Source of the DNA: Chloroflexota bacterium
Lineage (GTDB): Bacteria > Chloroflexota > Dormibacteria > CF-121
NCBI GenBank assembly: GCA_005889395.1
Contig: VBFX01000154.1
Span: forward strand, 1 to 10,128
Length of the DNA stretch: 10,128 bases
Direction of reading: 5' to 3'
Below, piece by piece: positions 1 to 5,750 of the stretch (positions are counted from its first letter, which is position 1; every line of letters begins with the position of its first letter). A program made the position numbers and the translations under genes. Under the pieces are notes generated by a model. The model was not told where the DNA came from, ran no database searches, and worked only from the letters and a program-made list of their open reading frames with translations.

Positions 1-1
1 C

Positions 2-982
2 CTCGAACAGTGCATCGCCGCGCTGGAAGGCGGTGCCCACGGGTTGGCCTTCGCCTCCGGCATGGCGGCGGAGGCCACGGTCATGCAGCTGCTCAAGCCG
101 GGCGACCACACGCTCGCTGTCGACGATCTCTATGGGGGCAGTTACCGGTTGTTCCGGCGCGTCCTGGAACCGATGGGACTCACCTTTTCCTTCGTCGACG
201 GCTCCGACCTCACCGCCGTCGAAAAGGCAATGACCGATCGCACGCGAATGGTCTGGATTGAATCGCCGACCAACCCGCTTCTCAAGCTGGTCGACATCAA
301 TGCGGTCAGCAAGCTGGCGCACTCGCGGCAGGCGCTGCTCGTGGCCGACAACACCTTCATGAGCCCGTACTTCCAGCGGCCCTTGTTGCTGGGTGCCGAC
401 ATCGTGGTGCACAGCGCGACCAAGTACCTTGGCGGCCACAGCGACGTGATCGGTGGCACGCTGGTCGTGAACCGGGACGACCTTTTCGAGCGGTTGGCCT
501 TCCTGCAAAACGCGGTCGGCGGCGTGCCGGGACCAATGGACGCCTGGTTGGTGTTGCGCGGCCTCAAGACGCTCGCCATCCGGATGCGCGAGCATGACCG
601 CAATGCGCGGCTGGTGGCCGCGTTCCTCAGCGAGCACCCGAAGGTGGCACGGGTCTTCTATCCCGGCTCGCCCAAGAATCCGCAGCGCGAGCTCGCCCAA
701 CGCCAGATGTCCGGCTTTGGCGGCATGATCTCCTTCGAGGTCAAGGGCGGGCTCGAACCGGCGCGGCGCGTTGTCGAGCGGACCCAGCTCTTTACACTCG
801 CCGAAAGCCTCGGCGGGGTGGAGTCATTGATCGAGCTGCCGGCGGTGATGACGCATGCCTCCATCCCGGCCGAAACTCGGCGAGCACACGGAGTCGCAGA
901 TGGCCTGGTCCGCATCTCAGTCGGCATCGAGGATGTGGCCGATCTGATCTCAGACCTTGACCGAGCACTGGCGCAGGCGTGA
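2..982 (+). CDS. PLP-dependent trans-sulfuration enzyme (cystathionine gamma-synthase/lyase family), 5' truncated
   Basis: Fold-type I PLP enzyme of the Cys/Met metabolism family, acting in the cytoplasm on cystathionine or O-acyl-homoserine type substrates. The frame is open from base 2 (LEQCIAALEGG), so the gene begins before the window; the family is usually about 380-400 residues and roughly 60-70 N-terminal residues are missing. Visible landmarks are FASGMAA (phosphate-binding region), ESPTNPLLKLVDI, VADNTF (Asp facing the pyridine nitrogen), SATKYLGGHSD with the Schiff-base Lys at codon 422-424 (residue 141 of the visible part), ESLGGVESL and the C-terminal RISVGIED. These motifs establish the family but do not separate synthase, gamma-lyase, beta-lyase or methionine gamma-lyase; the SLGGVESL stretch is compatible with either gamma-synthase or gamma-lyase. 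The TTG at 44 is internal to conserved sequence and is not a true start. A small membrane-protein gene follows 24 bases downstream, probably in the same transcript. Confidence 0.93.
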   Translation, partial: LEQCIAALEGGAHGLAFASGMAAEATVMQLLKPGDHTLAVDDLYGGSYRLFRRVLEPMGLTFSFVDGSDLTAVEKAMTDRTRMVWIESPTNPLLKLVDINAVSKLAHSRQALLVADNTFMSPYFQRPLLLGADIVVHSATKYLGGHSDVIGGTLVVNRDDLFERLAFLQNAVGGVPGPMDAWLVLRGLKTLAIRMREHDRNARLVAAFLSEHPKVARVFYPGSPKNPQRELAQRQMSGFGGMISFEVKGGLEPARRVVERTQLFTLAESLGGVESLIELPAVMTHASIPAETRRAHGVADGLVRISVGIEDVADLISDLDRALAQA

Positions 983-993
983 AGCTCAACCAT

Positions 994-1002
994 AAGGAGG
1001 TG
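994..1002 (+). promoter_or_regulatory. Shine-Dalgarno AAGGAGGTG deciding a TTG start
   Basis: AAGGAGG followed by TG is complementary to the 16S rRNA tail and lies 6 bases before TTG at 1007. It is the strongest ribosome-binding site in the window and is the reason for accepting the short, TTG-initiated membrane protein as a real gene. Confidence 0.85.
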
Positions 1003-1006
1003 AGCA

Positions 1007-1198
1007 TTGAAAGTCGACATTAACTTCGCGAACATCCTGGTGGCCATAGTCCTGCTGTTACTGGGCCTCGCCGTCTTCACCCGTCACCGGCTTGCGTCCT
1101 ACATCGTCGGCGGATTCCTCACGGTGCTGGCCGCCGTCAGCATCCTGGCGTTTCTCAAGATCATCAACTTCTCCTCCGGCCCCATCGTCATTGGTTAG
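1007..1198 (+). CDS. 63-residue two-helix membrane protein, unknown function
   Basis: Small predicted inner-membrane protein, not recognised as a named family. It starts at TTG 1007, set by a near-perfect Shine-Dalgarno 6 bases upstream. Residues 8-25 (FANILVAIVLLLLGLAVF) and about 31-51 (ASYIVGGFLTVLAAVSILAFL) are two hydrophobic helices separated by a short basic turn (TRHR), so the loop is probably cytoplasmic and both ends face outward under the positive-inside rule. The gene lies 24 bases after the trans-sulfuration enzyme and is probably co-transcribed with it, though nothing links the two functions. Oddly, directly after the stop the +1 frame stays open for 45 codons rich in proline, which could be a lost or frameshifted tail (see findings). 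Coding status is fairly secure because of the ribosome-binding site and clean helix pattern. Confidence 0.75.
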   Translation: MKVDINFANILVAIVLLLLGLAVFTRHRLASYIVGGFLTVLAAVSILAFLKIINFSSGPIVIG

Positions 1199-1350
1199 GG
1201 AACCGCTGCCTCCGCGTGAGCCGGAGCCGGTTCCCGGGACAAAACCGCCACCGCCGCCGCCAACCCCGGAACGGCCGCCACCCGTTCCCAAGCCCATTCG
1301 TCGTCACCGGGCCGTCACGCTTCGCTAGCTTCACCGGTCAGAACCCCGGG

Positions 1351-1356
1351 TAGACT
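1351..1356 (+). promoter_or_regulatory. -10-like TAGACT, leaderless-type promoter of ispH
   Basis: TAGACT is followed by exactly six bases and then the GTG start of ispH, with no Shine-Dalgarno in between. In leaderless genes of Actinobacteria and Deinococcus a TANNNT box sits at this distance, so that transcription begins at or next to the start codon. The same geometry (TAGTCT, six bases, ATG) precedes the PPOX-like gene on the other strand. No good -35 is visible. Confidence 0.55.
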
Positions 1357-1362
1357 CGAAGC

Positions 1363-2223
1363 GTGGACGTCCTCAAGATCACGCCGCGTGGCTACTGCCA
1401 CGGCGTCGTCGAAGCGATTCGCGCTGCCAAGCAGACGGCCAAAGCCCGGCCCGGCGAGAAGATCCGGATGCTGGGTTACCTCGTCCACAACACGCACGTC
1501 ACCGACGAGCTTCAGGAGAACGGCATCGAACTGGTCGATAGCGACAACCGGCTCGAGGGCCTGGACACGATCGACGGCGGCACGGTGATCTTCACCGCGC
1601 ACGGCGTCTCGCCGGCGGTTAAGGCCAGGGCCGCGGCGCGCGGGCTCAACATGGTGGACGCGACCTGTTCCGACGTCGTCGTCACCCATGATCTCGTCAA
1701 AGACCTGGTCGAGCGCGGCTATGACGTCGTCTACATCGGCCGGCGCGGCCATCCGGAGCCGGAAGGCGTGATCGGCGAGGCACCCGGCAAAGTTCACCTG
1801 GTGCAGGACCCGCAGGACGTCGACGCGCTCGAAATCACGAATGAAAAGATCGCCGTCACCTGCCAGACGACGCTGAGCATCTGGGATACGGCCGCCATGA
1901 TCAAGCGGGTGCGCGAGAAGTACCCGCAGACGGAGGCCTACAACGAGATCTGCCGCGCGACGCAGGATCGCCAGGAGGCGGCCGTGGAGGCGGCCAAGGA
2001 GTGCGACGTCGTCATCGTCGTCGGCAGCGAGCGCAGCTCGAACTCCAAGCGCCTGGTGCAGGTCGTCAAGGAGCTGGCGCAGAAACCGGCCTACCTGGTG
2101 GACACCGTCAAGGACATCAGGCCGGAATGGCTACGGGGCAAGACGCGCGTCGGAGTTACCTCCGGCGCCTCGACGCCGACCCAGCTAACCCGTCAGGTCA
2201 TCGAGTACCTGGAGGCCGTCTAG
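1363..2223 (+). CDS. ispH: 4-hydroxy-3-methylbut-2-enyl diphosphate reductase (IspH/LytB)
   Basis: Iron-sulfur enzyme of the last MEP-pathway step: it reduces HMBPP to IPP and DMAPP in the cytosol. The 286 residues match the usual length. The three cluster cysteines are C12 (GYCHGV), C102 (DATC) and C197 (NEICRAT). Substrate residues are H42 (VHN), H80 (TAHGV), H130 and catalytic E132 (GHPEPEG), T169 (QTTLS) and the SSNS motif at 225-228. Overall wording (MDVLKITPRGYC, GTVIFTAHGVSP, SGASTP) resembles the Bacillus-type branch more than the E. coli type. Unusually, residue 103 after C102 is Ser where Pro is nearly invariant (DATCP), followed by DVVVTH where DVTKTH is typical of Bacillus. The GTG at 1363 begins the conserved N-terminus and sits six bases after TAGACT, suggesting a leaderless message. 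The gene stands alone, with no other MEP genes nearby. Confidence 0.96.
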   Translation: MDVLKITPRGYCHGVVEAIRAAKQTAKARPGEKIRMLGYLVHNTHVTDELQENGIELVDSDNRLEGLDTIDGGTVIFTAHGVSPAVKARAAARGLNMVDATCSDVVVTHDLVKDLVERGYDVVYIGRRGHPEPEGVIGEAPGKVHLVQDPQDVDALEITNEKIAVTCQTTLSIWDTAAMIKRVREKYPQTEAYNEICRATQDRQEAAVEAAKECDVVIVVGSERSSNSKRLVQVVKELAQKPAYLVDTVKDIRPEWLRGKTRVGVTSGASTPTQLTRQVIEYLEAV

Positions 2224-2239
2224 CCTCCAGTCCGGCGGA

Positions 2240-2255
2240 AGGCCGACTTTGGCCT
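2240..2255 (+). terminator. Short hairpin after ispH, weak terminator candidate
   Basis: AGGCC-gacttt-GGCCT forms a five-pair stem with a six-base loop, 17 bases after the ispH stop. It is followed by GAAAAGC rather than a T run, so it lacks the classic intrinsic-terminator tail on this strand. It may merely separate ispH from the promoter at 2267. Confidence 0.25.
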
Positions 2256-2266
2256 GAAAAGCGCGC

Positions 2267-2272
2267 TAGACT
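2267..2272 (+). promoter_or_regulatory. -10-like TAGACT before the membrane-protein gene
   Basis: This is the same hexamer as before ispH, in the 95-base gap between ispH and the next gene. Transcription from it would start near 2279 and give a leader of about 40 bases carrying the Shine-Dalgarno at 2307. An in-frame TTG at 2283 also lies close behind it. No convincing -35 was found. Confidence 0.4.
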
Positions 2273-2306
2273 GCCGGCGTCTTTGACGTTCTTCTTCCAG
2301 TACCTC

Positions 2307-2313
2307 AAGGGGG
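2307..2313 (+). promoter_or_regulatory. Ribosome-binding site AAGGGGG selecting ATG 2319
   Basis: A purine-rich AAGGGGG lies five bases before ATG 2319. It favours this start over in-frame upstream triplets, which would extend the protein into the ispH coding region. Confidence 0.65.
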
Positions 2314-2318
2314 CCTTC

Positions 2319-2975
2319 ATGCGCCTGTACCCAGACGTCTACGGTCGCCGCTTCGCCTGGATGTTTGCCGACCTCGTCATGGTGGCCTGGATTTACCTGT
2401 GTGTGCGTGCGGGTCTCTGGGTCAACAACCTCGTCCTCCAGCTCGACGCGCTCGCCCAGGGCGTGATCAACGCCGGCAAGACATTCGATAGCTGGATCCT
2501 GTCCTTCGAGCAGGGAATCCCCAACAGCGTGCCGTATCTCTCCGACTTCCTCCACCGGACGGCCGACGCGCTCAAGGTTCACTCCGGCGACTCGCTCATC
2601 TCGGCGGGGCAGGCCGGCTCGCGCGGGATCCACCTACTTGCCCTGATCCTGGCCATCATCGTCACGAGCGTCCCCCTCGTCTTCGCCCTCGCCATCTTCC
2701 TGCCCCGACGTCTGCGACTGATCGCGGATATGCGCGGCATCCATGTGACCCTGCGGCGGGCCCTGGCCCAGCCCGAACTGACCCCCCAGATTCTCGAGAT
2801 CCTGGCCGGCCGGGCCATCTATACCCTGCCCTACAACCAGCTGCTGGCCTACTCCCATAACCCGGCCGAGGACTGGTATCTGCGGCGGTTCGAGCCCCTG
2901 GCCCGGGCCGAGCTGGAACACCATGGCCTCACCGTCGAACGCTATTTCGGACCCCGGCCGGCCCTGTCAGCCTGA
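2319..2975 (+). CDS. Two-helix membrane protein of unknown function
   Basis: A 218-residue predicted membrane protein; I do not recognise a family. Hydrophobic segments lie at about residues 13-36 (AWMFADLVMVAWIYL, then VRAGLWV) and 104-128 (IHLLALILAIIVTSVPLVF, then ALAIFLP). The roughly 67 residues between them are amphipathic (FDSWILSFEQGIPNSVPYLSD), and PRRLR just after helix 2 predicts a cytoplasmic C-terminus of about 90 residues with several aromatic and Arg/Glu positions (NPAEDWYLRRFEPLARAELE). The start is ATG 2319, with AAGGGGG five bases upstream; the frame is open further upstream, but that part overlaps ispH out of frame. An AAA+ ATPase gene follows 75 bases later on the same strand and in the same frame. 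Adjacency suggests, but does not prove, that the two work together. Coding is well supported by helix pattern, start signal and third-position GC bias. Confidence 0.82.
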   Translation: MRLYPDVYGRRFAWMFADLVMVAWIYLCVRAGLWVNNLVLQLDALAQGVINAGKTFDSWILSFEQGIPNSVPYLSDFLHRTADALKVHSGDSLISAGQAGSRGIHLLALILAIIVTSVPLVFALAIFLPRRLRLIADMRGIHVTLRRALAQPELTPQILEILAGRAIYTLPYNQLLAYSHNPAEDWYLRRFEPLARAELEHHGLTVERYFGPRPALSA

Positions 2976-3001
2976 GTTCGATCTCGCAAGAAAGTCGAGC
3001 G

Positions 3002-3013
3002 GCAACCGGTTGC
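3002..3013. repeat. Perfect 12-bp palindrome GCAACCGGTTGC
   Basis: GCAACCGGTTGC reads identically on both strands and lies between the membrane-protein stop and the ATPase start, four bases before a strong hairpin. Perfect palindromes of this size can be dimeric regulator sites. With a single occurrence seen, the assignment is open. Confidence 0.3.
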
Positions 3014-3016
3014 TCT

Positions 3017-3044
3017 GGAGGGCCGCCCAAGCCGGCGGCCTTCT
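3017..3044 (+). promoter_or_regulatory. Strong hairpin just upstream of the AAA+ ATPase start
   Basis: GGCCGCC-caagcc-GGCGGCC gives a seven-pair, all-GC stem with a six-base loop. The flanks GGAG and TTCT extend it to eleven pairs with G-U wobbles. The 5' arm contains GGAGG, the only Shine-Dalgarno-like string before ATG 3051, so folding would hide it; the 3' arm is followed by TTCTTG, six bases before the start codon. It could act as an attenuating terminator between the two genes or as a translation-blocking structure. Confidence 0.45.
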
Positions 3045-3050
3045 TGCCCA

Positions 3051-4349
3051 ATGGCCATTCAGCCACCGCCTCAAGCCACCACCCCGGAATTCTTCCCGAT
3101 CGCCCCGGCGCGGACCGAAGATTCTGGACTCCCGGTGGCGCGCCTGGCCGACCTCCTCCTCAAGCACATCTATTTCAAGTCGCCGATGTCGGCCAAGGAC
3201 TGGGCGGCCGCGTTGTGCCTGCCCTATCAGACCGTGACCCCGGCGATCCAGAGCCTGGTGGAGCAGGGCTGGGCCCAGACCATCGGGCGCATGGCCGGCC
3301 CCTCCCAGAGCCACGACTTCGGCGAGACGCTCGGGTATCTCATCACCGACCCAGGGCGCCTGCGTGCCCGGGACGTGCTGGCCCGCGACCACTATGTCGG
3401 CCCGGCGCCGGTGCCCTTTGCCCAGTACGACATCTCGGTGCGCGCCCAGGTGAGCCAGGCTGACGTGACGGCGGCCTGGTTGACGCGCGCGTTGCAGCAC
3501 CTCACGCTCAGCCCGGATCTGCTGGTCCAGCTGGGCCCTCCGGTCAATGCCCGCGCCCCACTCTTTCTCTACGGCGCGCCGGGCAACGGCAAGACCACCA
3601 TCGCCGAGGCGTGCGCCGAGCTGCTGGGTGAGCCGATCTACATCCCGTACGCGATCGACATAGAGGGCCAGGTGATGCGGCTCTACGATCCGCTCCACCA
3701 CCAGCGGGTCCAGCGGCAGCTGCCGGGCAACTTCGATCCTCGCTGGGTCATGGTCAAGCGGCCCTTCGTCAAGGCCGGTGGTGAGCTGACAACGTCCCAG
3801 CTGTCTCCCTCCTTCGACCCACTGATGCGCTATTACGAGGCGCCCATCCACCTCAAAGCCAATGGAGGCATCTTTCTGCTCGATGACTTTGGCCGCCAGG
3901 ACTCCTCACCACGCGCCTTACTCAACCGCCTGATCGTCGCGCTGGAGCGCCGGATCGACTACCTCACGCTGGCGGGCGCGGGCATGGCGGTCGGCGCGCC
4001 CTTCGAGGCGATGGTTGTGTTCAGCACCAACCTCGAGCCGGGATCGCTGGTCGACGAAGCGTTTCTCCGGCGCGTGCGCTACAAGATCCATGTACCGGAT
4101 CCGACGGCCATCGAATTCCGGCAAATCTTCGAGCGGGCGTGCAAGGAGTTCGAGATCGTGTTCAACGAGGTCGGCTATCAGTACGTGCTCGACCGCTATT
4201 ACAAGCCATTCAAACGGCCGCTGCGAGGATGCCAGCCGCGCGACATCCTCAACCAACTCGACGAGGTGGCGTACTTTCTGGGCCGCCCCTCGCGGCTCGA
4301 GCCGGACCTGATCGACCTGGCTTGCCGATCCTATTTCGTGCAGGCGTAA
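3051..4349 (+). CDS. AAA+ ATPase with N-terminal winged-helix-like domain
   Basis: A 432-residue cytoplasmic ATPase. Residues about 30-110 look like a winged-helix module (ADLLLKHIYFKSP, AALCLPYQTVTPAIQSLVEQGW), followed by a linker with YVGPAPVPF. The AAA+ core has Walker A GAPGNGKT (175-182), Walker B IFLLDD (274-279, with Asp at the position that is usually catalytic Glu), sensor 1 STN (325-327), an arginine-finger candidate in AFLRRVRYKI (R340/R341) and a sensor-2 candidate R397 in GCQPRDIL. From memory this matches a widespread uncharacterised ATPase family in soil bacteria sharing the ANGGIFLLDDFGR and DEAFLRR blocks; its role is unknown to me. It resembles MoxR/RuvB-type remodelers more than transport ATPases. 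ATG 3051 has no ordinary Shine-Dalgarno, only GGAGG buried in the hairpin at 3017-3044. The upstream membrane protein is the only candidate partner. It ends 13 bases before a convergent gene. Confidence 0.9.
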   Translation: MAIQPPPQATTPEFFPIAPARTEDSGLPVARLADLLLKHIYFKSPMSAKDWAAALCLPYQTVTPAIQSLVEQGWAQTIGRMAGPSQSHDFGETLGYLITDPGRLRARDVLARDHYVGPAPVPFAQYDISVRAQVSQADVTAAWLTRALQHLTLSPDLLVQLGPPVNARAPLFLYGAPGNGKTTIAEACAELLGEPIYIPYAIDIEGQVMRLYDPLHHQRVQRQLPGNFDPRWVMVKRPFVKAGGELTTSQLSPSFDPLMRYYEAPIHLKANGGIFLLDDFGRQDSSPRALLNRLIVALERRIDYLTLAGAGMAVGAPFEAMVVFSTNLEPGSLVDEAFLRRVRYKIHVPDPTAIEFRQIFERACKEFEIVFNEVGYQYVLDRYYKPFKRPLRGCQPRDILNQLDEVAYFLGRPSRLEPDLIDLACRSYFVQA

Positions 4350-4362
4350 GCACGCCGGCGGA

Positions 4363-4758
4363 TCAGCCGCGGTTCTGGTTGTAGAACTCGACCTGCCAGC
4401 GCCACTCCTTGCGGTCGTCGGCGTTCCACCAGCTCTTGAGGATGCCGGCCTCACCGCCCGGAAGCAGCACCACGCGTCCAACGTCCTTCTCGGTCGGCCA
4501 GCCGTCTTCGAGCGTGATGGTGGCTCCATGCCGCACGAGAAAGCTCATCGGCCCCGGCTCGTGGCGCTCCAGCCCGTCGCCGCGGGCCACCACCGTGCCG
4601 CTCGCATCGCGGACGGTGACCTGCAATTTTGTTGGGGCCGCGTGAACCAGCAGGCGGTCGCCGGCATCGGCGCCGCTGATACGGCTTCGGGCAAAGGGTA
4701 GCCCGGTCGCACCGGGTCCCGGGAACCAGAGGTCCCAGACCTCGATGCCGTCGCTCAT
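4363..4758 (-). CDS. Conserved hypothetical protein, about 131 residues
   Basis: A small soluble protein, not assigned to a named function. It begins MSDGIEVWDLWFPG and has a beta-rich pattern (KLQVTVRDASGTVVARG, then SFLVRHGATITLEDG), a central LLPGGEAGIL at residues 98-107 and a tryptophan-rich end (SWWNADDRKEWRWQVEFYN). From memory, similar short proteins with WPTE and LLPGGE blocks occur in Actinobacteria and related phyla without known roles. ATG 4758 is chosen because it overlaps the stop of the upstream PPOX-like gene as ATGA and has GAGGTGG five bases ahead; a GTG nine bases earlier would sit too close to that site. The two genes are therefore translationally coupled. There is no signal peptide or membrane segment. 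It faces the ATPase gene convergently with a 13-base gap and no clear terminator between. Confidence 0.78.
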   Translation of the reverse strand: MSDGIEVWDLWFPGPGATGLPFARSRISGADAGDRLLVHAAPTKLQVTVRDASGTVVARGDGLERHEPGPMSFLVRHGATITLEDGWPTEKDVGRVVLLPGGEAGILKSWWNADDRKEWRWQVEFYNQNRG

Positions 4759-5195
4759 GTGAGCCACCTCGCGCCCCGCATCACATCACGGCCGTCGAGT
4801 TCGTCGTATCCGCGGTAGGCCTGGATCCGAGTCGGTCGCAGGCGGAAGAAGAACCAGCCAGGACCGACCTGGCGCGGGTCCCAACCGACGGCGCCGGCAA
4901 AGCCGCGGGCCAGGTCGGGCGAGTCTTCTACCGCAGAATTTTCGACGACCTCGGCATCGATCATGATGGCGTCCGATGGCGATCCACCGGCCACCCGCGC
5001 GGCGCGGTTCGTTTGCAGGTTTTTGGCCGTGCGGCTGGCGCCCGCCGTCGCGATCACCAGGTGGGTGCCATCCCACCAGGCTGATACCGGGATCAGGTGA
5101 GGGCGTCCTGCCGGGTCGGCGGTCGACAGCCACATATCGGCGTGCTGTTCGAGCGCGGCCAGGACGTCGGCCTTGCGGGCCTTCGCGTCTCGCAT
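4755..5195 (-). CDS. PPOX-class pyridoxamine 5'-phosphate oxidase-like split-barrel protein
   Basis: A 146-residue member of the FMN/F420-binding split-barrel superfamily, presumably a small cytosolic flavin- or deazaflavin-dependent oxidoreductase; its substrate cannot be read from sequence. The typical pattern starts after an N-terminal helix (ADVLAALEQHADMWLSTAD). Strand pairs follow: PAGRPHLIPVSAWWDGTHL (residues 28-46), LVIATAGASRTAKNL (46-60, where the cofactor phosphate normally binds near SRTAKNL), a short NRAARVAG, then AIMIDAEVVEN (76-86). The C-terminal part, GPGWFFFRLRPTRIQAYRG (111-129), is the usual closing strand. ATG 5195 lies six bases after TAGTCT with no Shine-Dalgarno, so the mRNA is probably leaderless. 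The stop overlaps the next start (ATGA). It is too short and divergent to be authentic PdxH, and no PLP-synthesis genes are nearby. Confidence 0.85.
   Translation of the reverse strand: MRDAKARKADVLAALEQHADMWLSTADPAGRPHLIPVSAWWDGTHLVIATAGASRTAKNLQTNRAARVAGGSPSDAIMIDAEVVENSAVEDSPDLARGFAGAVGWDPRQVGPGWFFFRLRPTRIQAYRGYDELDGRDVMRGARWLT
4764..4770 (-). promoter_or_regulatory. Ribosome-binding site GAGGTGG deciding ATG 4758
   Basis: Read on the minus strand, GAGGTGG lies five bases before ATG 4758, inside the end of the preceding gene. It selects the ATGA-overlap start over the upstream in-frame GTG at 4767, which would fall within this site. Confidence 0.65.
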
Positions 5196-5201
5196 AGCGC
5201 C

Positions 5202-5207
5202 AGACTA
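5202..5207 (-). promoter_or_regulatory. -10-like TAGTCT, leaderless-type promoter of the PPOX-like gene
   Basis: On the minus strand TAGTCT is followed by six bases and ATG 5195, with no ribosome-binding site between. This repeats the ispH arrangement (TAGACT, six bases, GTG). A clear -35 is not seen. Confidence 0.55.
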
Positions 5208-5225
5208 CCCCCGGACGCAATGACA

Positions 5226-5243
5226 CCCGGGATTGCTCCCGGG
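5226..5243 (-). terminator. GC hairpin after the 101-residue orphan gene
   Basis: CCCGGG-agcaat-CCCGGG (minus-strand reading) makes a six-pair all-GC stem with a six-base loop, 40 bases past the stop of the upstream gene and before the promoter of the next. There is no T run after it. It could be a U-less terminator or a 3'-end stabiliser. Confidence 0.4.
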
Positions 5244-5283
5244 CGCCACTGCAGGAGGCGAGGCGTTCGAGGTTAAAAGACTG

Positions 5284-5589
5284 TCAGGCGCGGACCTGCT
5301 TGATGAGGCGGTCCTGCGCCTCGAAGATGATGTCCTGGATGTCGAGGGCGCTGGGGCCCGATTGGTCCATGCGATAGGCGAGTTGCGGATCGACGGCTTC
5401 GATGATCTGCCGTAGGCGGGCTTGCATTTCGATCGGGACTTCCATCATGTCGCTCTCGAGCAAGCGTTCCACCTGTTCGAGCGCCTGGTAGAGCGAGTAC
5501 CGAAGCGTGCGGCGGGCGGACTCTTCGCGGCGTAATTGGTTAAACCATTGGTCTTGCTGGTTGATCATCCTGAGCGTGTTCCTGAGCAT
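5284..5589 (-). CDS. Small all-helical protein of unknown function (101 residues)
   Basis: Not recognised. The sequence is charged, lacks cysteine and reads as alpha helices throughout: residues 1-45 (MINQQDQWFNQLRREESARR, then LRYSLYQALEQVERLLESD), a second helix around EMQARLRQIIEAVDPQLAYRM, and a C-terminal helix LDIQDIIFEAQDRLIKQV. It has no signal peptide, membrane segment or catalytic motif; heptad-like spacing of leucines suggests a coiled coil or oligomer. ATG 5589 is preceded by AGGGGGAG three bases away; an in-frame Met eight residues in is an alternative start. Upstream lie a good sigma-70 promoter (5751-5780) and a leader of about 155 bases with two hairpins, so expression may be strong or controlled through the leader. 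A GC hairpin follows it. Similar small proteins may exist only in close relatives. Confidence 0.72.
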   Translation of the reverse strand: MLRNTLRMINQQDQWFNQLRREESARRTLRYSLYQALEQVERLLESDMMEVPIEMQARLRQIIEAVDPQLAYRMDQSGPSALDIQDIIFEAQDRLIKQVRA

Positions 5590-5744
5590 GGTCTCCCCCT
5601 AGCTCACAAAGAGCGCCGGCACACTGCGTGCCGTCCGGCGTCTGCCGCCGCCGGTAGTTTCCCGTTCAAGCGCGTGAGCCTTGGTCCGCTACCTCCCCCT
5701 AAATGTGGGGTTTGACGATCCGATCCAGCACAACATATAGGTTT
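5590..5744 (-). promoter_or_regulatory. Long structured 5' leader of the orphan gene
   Basis: If transcription starts near 5744 from the promoter at 5751-5780, the message carries about 155 untranslated bases. Two stems are visible: CGGCAC/GTGCCG at 5617-5633 (five-base loop) and CCGGCG/CGCCGG at 5635-5654 (eight-base loop). A second copy of the AGGGGGAG octamer is at 5693-5700. No known riboswitch class is recognised. Confidence 0.4.
5593..5600 (-). promoter_or_regulatory. Ribosome-binding site AGGGGGAG of the orphan gene
   Basis: AGGGGGAG, read on the minus strand, ends three bases before ATG 5589, a rather short spacing. The identical octamer occurs again exactly 100 bases further upstream at 5693-5700, without a start codon behind it. 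Confidence 0.5.
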
Positions 5745-5750
5745 GCCCGC

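Noticed and set aside
2001..2318. N-terminal extension of the 218-residue membrane protein
   Set aside because: It runs out of frame through ispH and is Arg/Gly-rich; ATG 2319 has a proper ribosome-binding site and starts the membrane-protein-like sequence.
2967..3851. 294-codon minus-strand open frame opposite the AAA+ ATPase
   Set aside because: It is antisense to a gene with clear Walker motifs; the translation is low-complexity Arg/Gly/His-rich with no recognisable domain.
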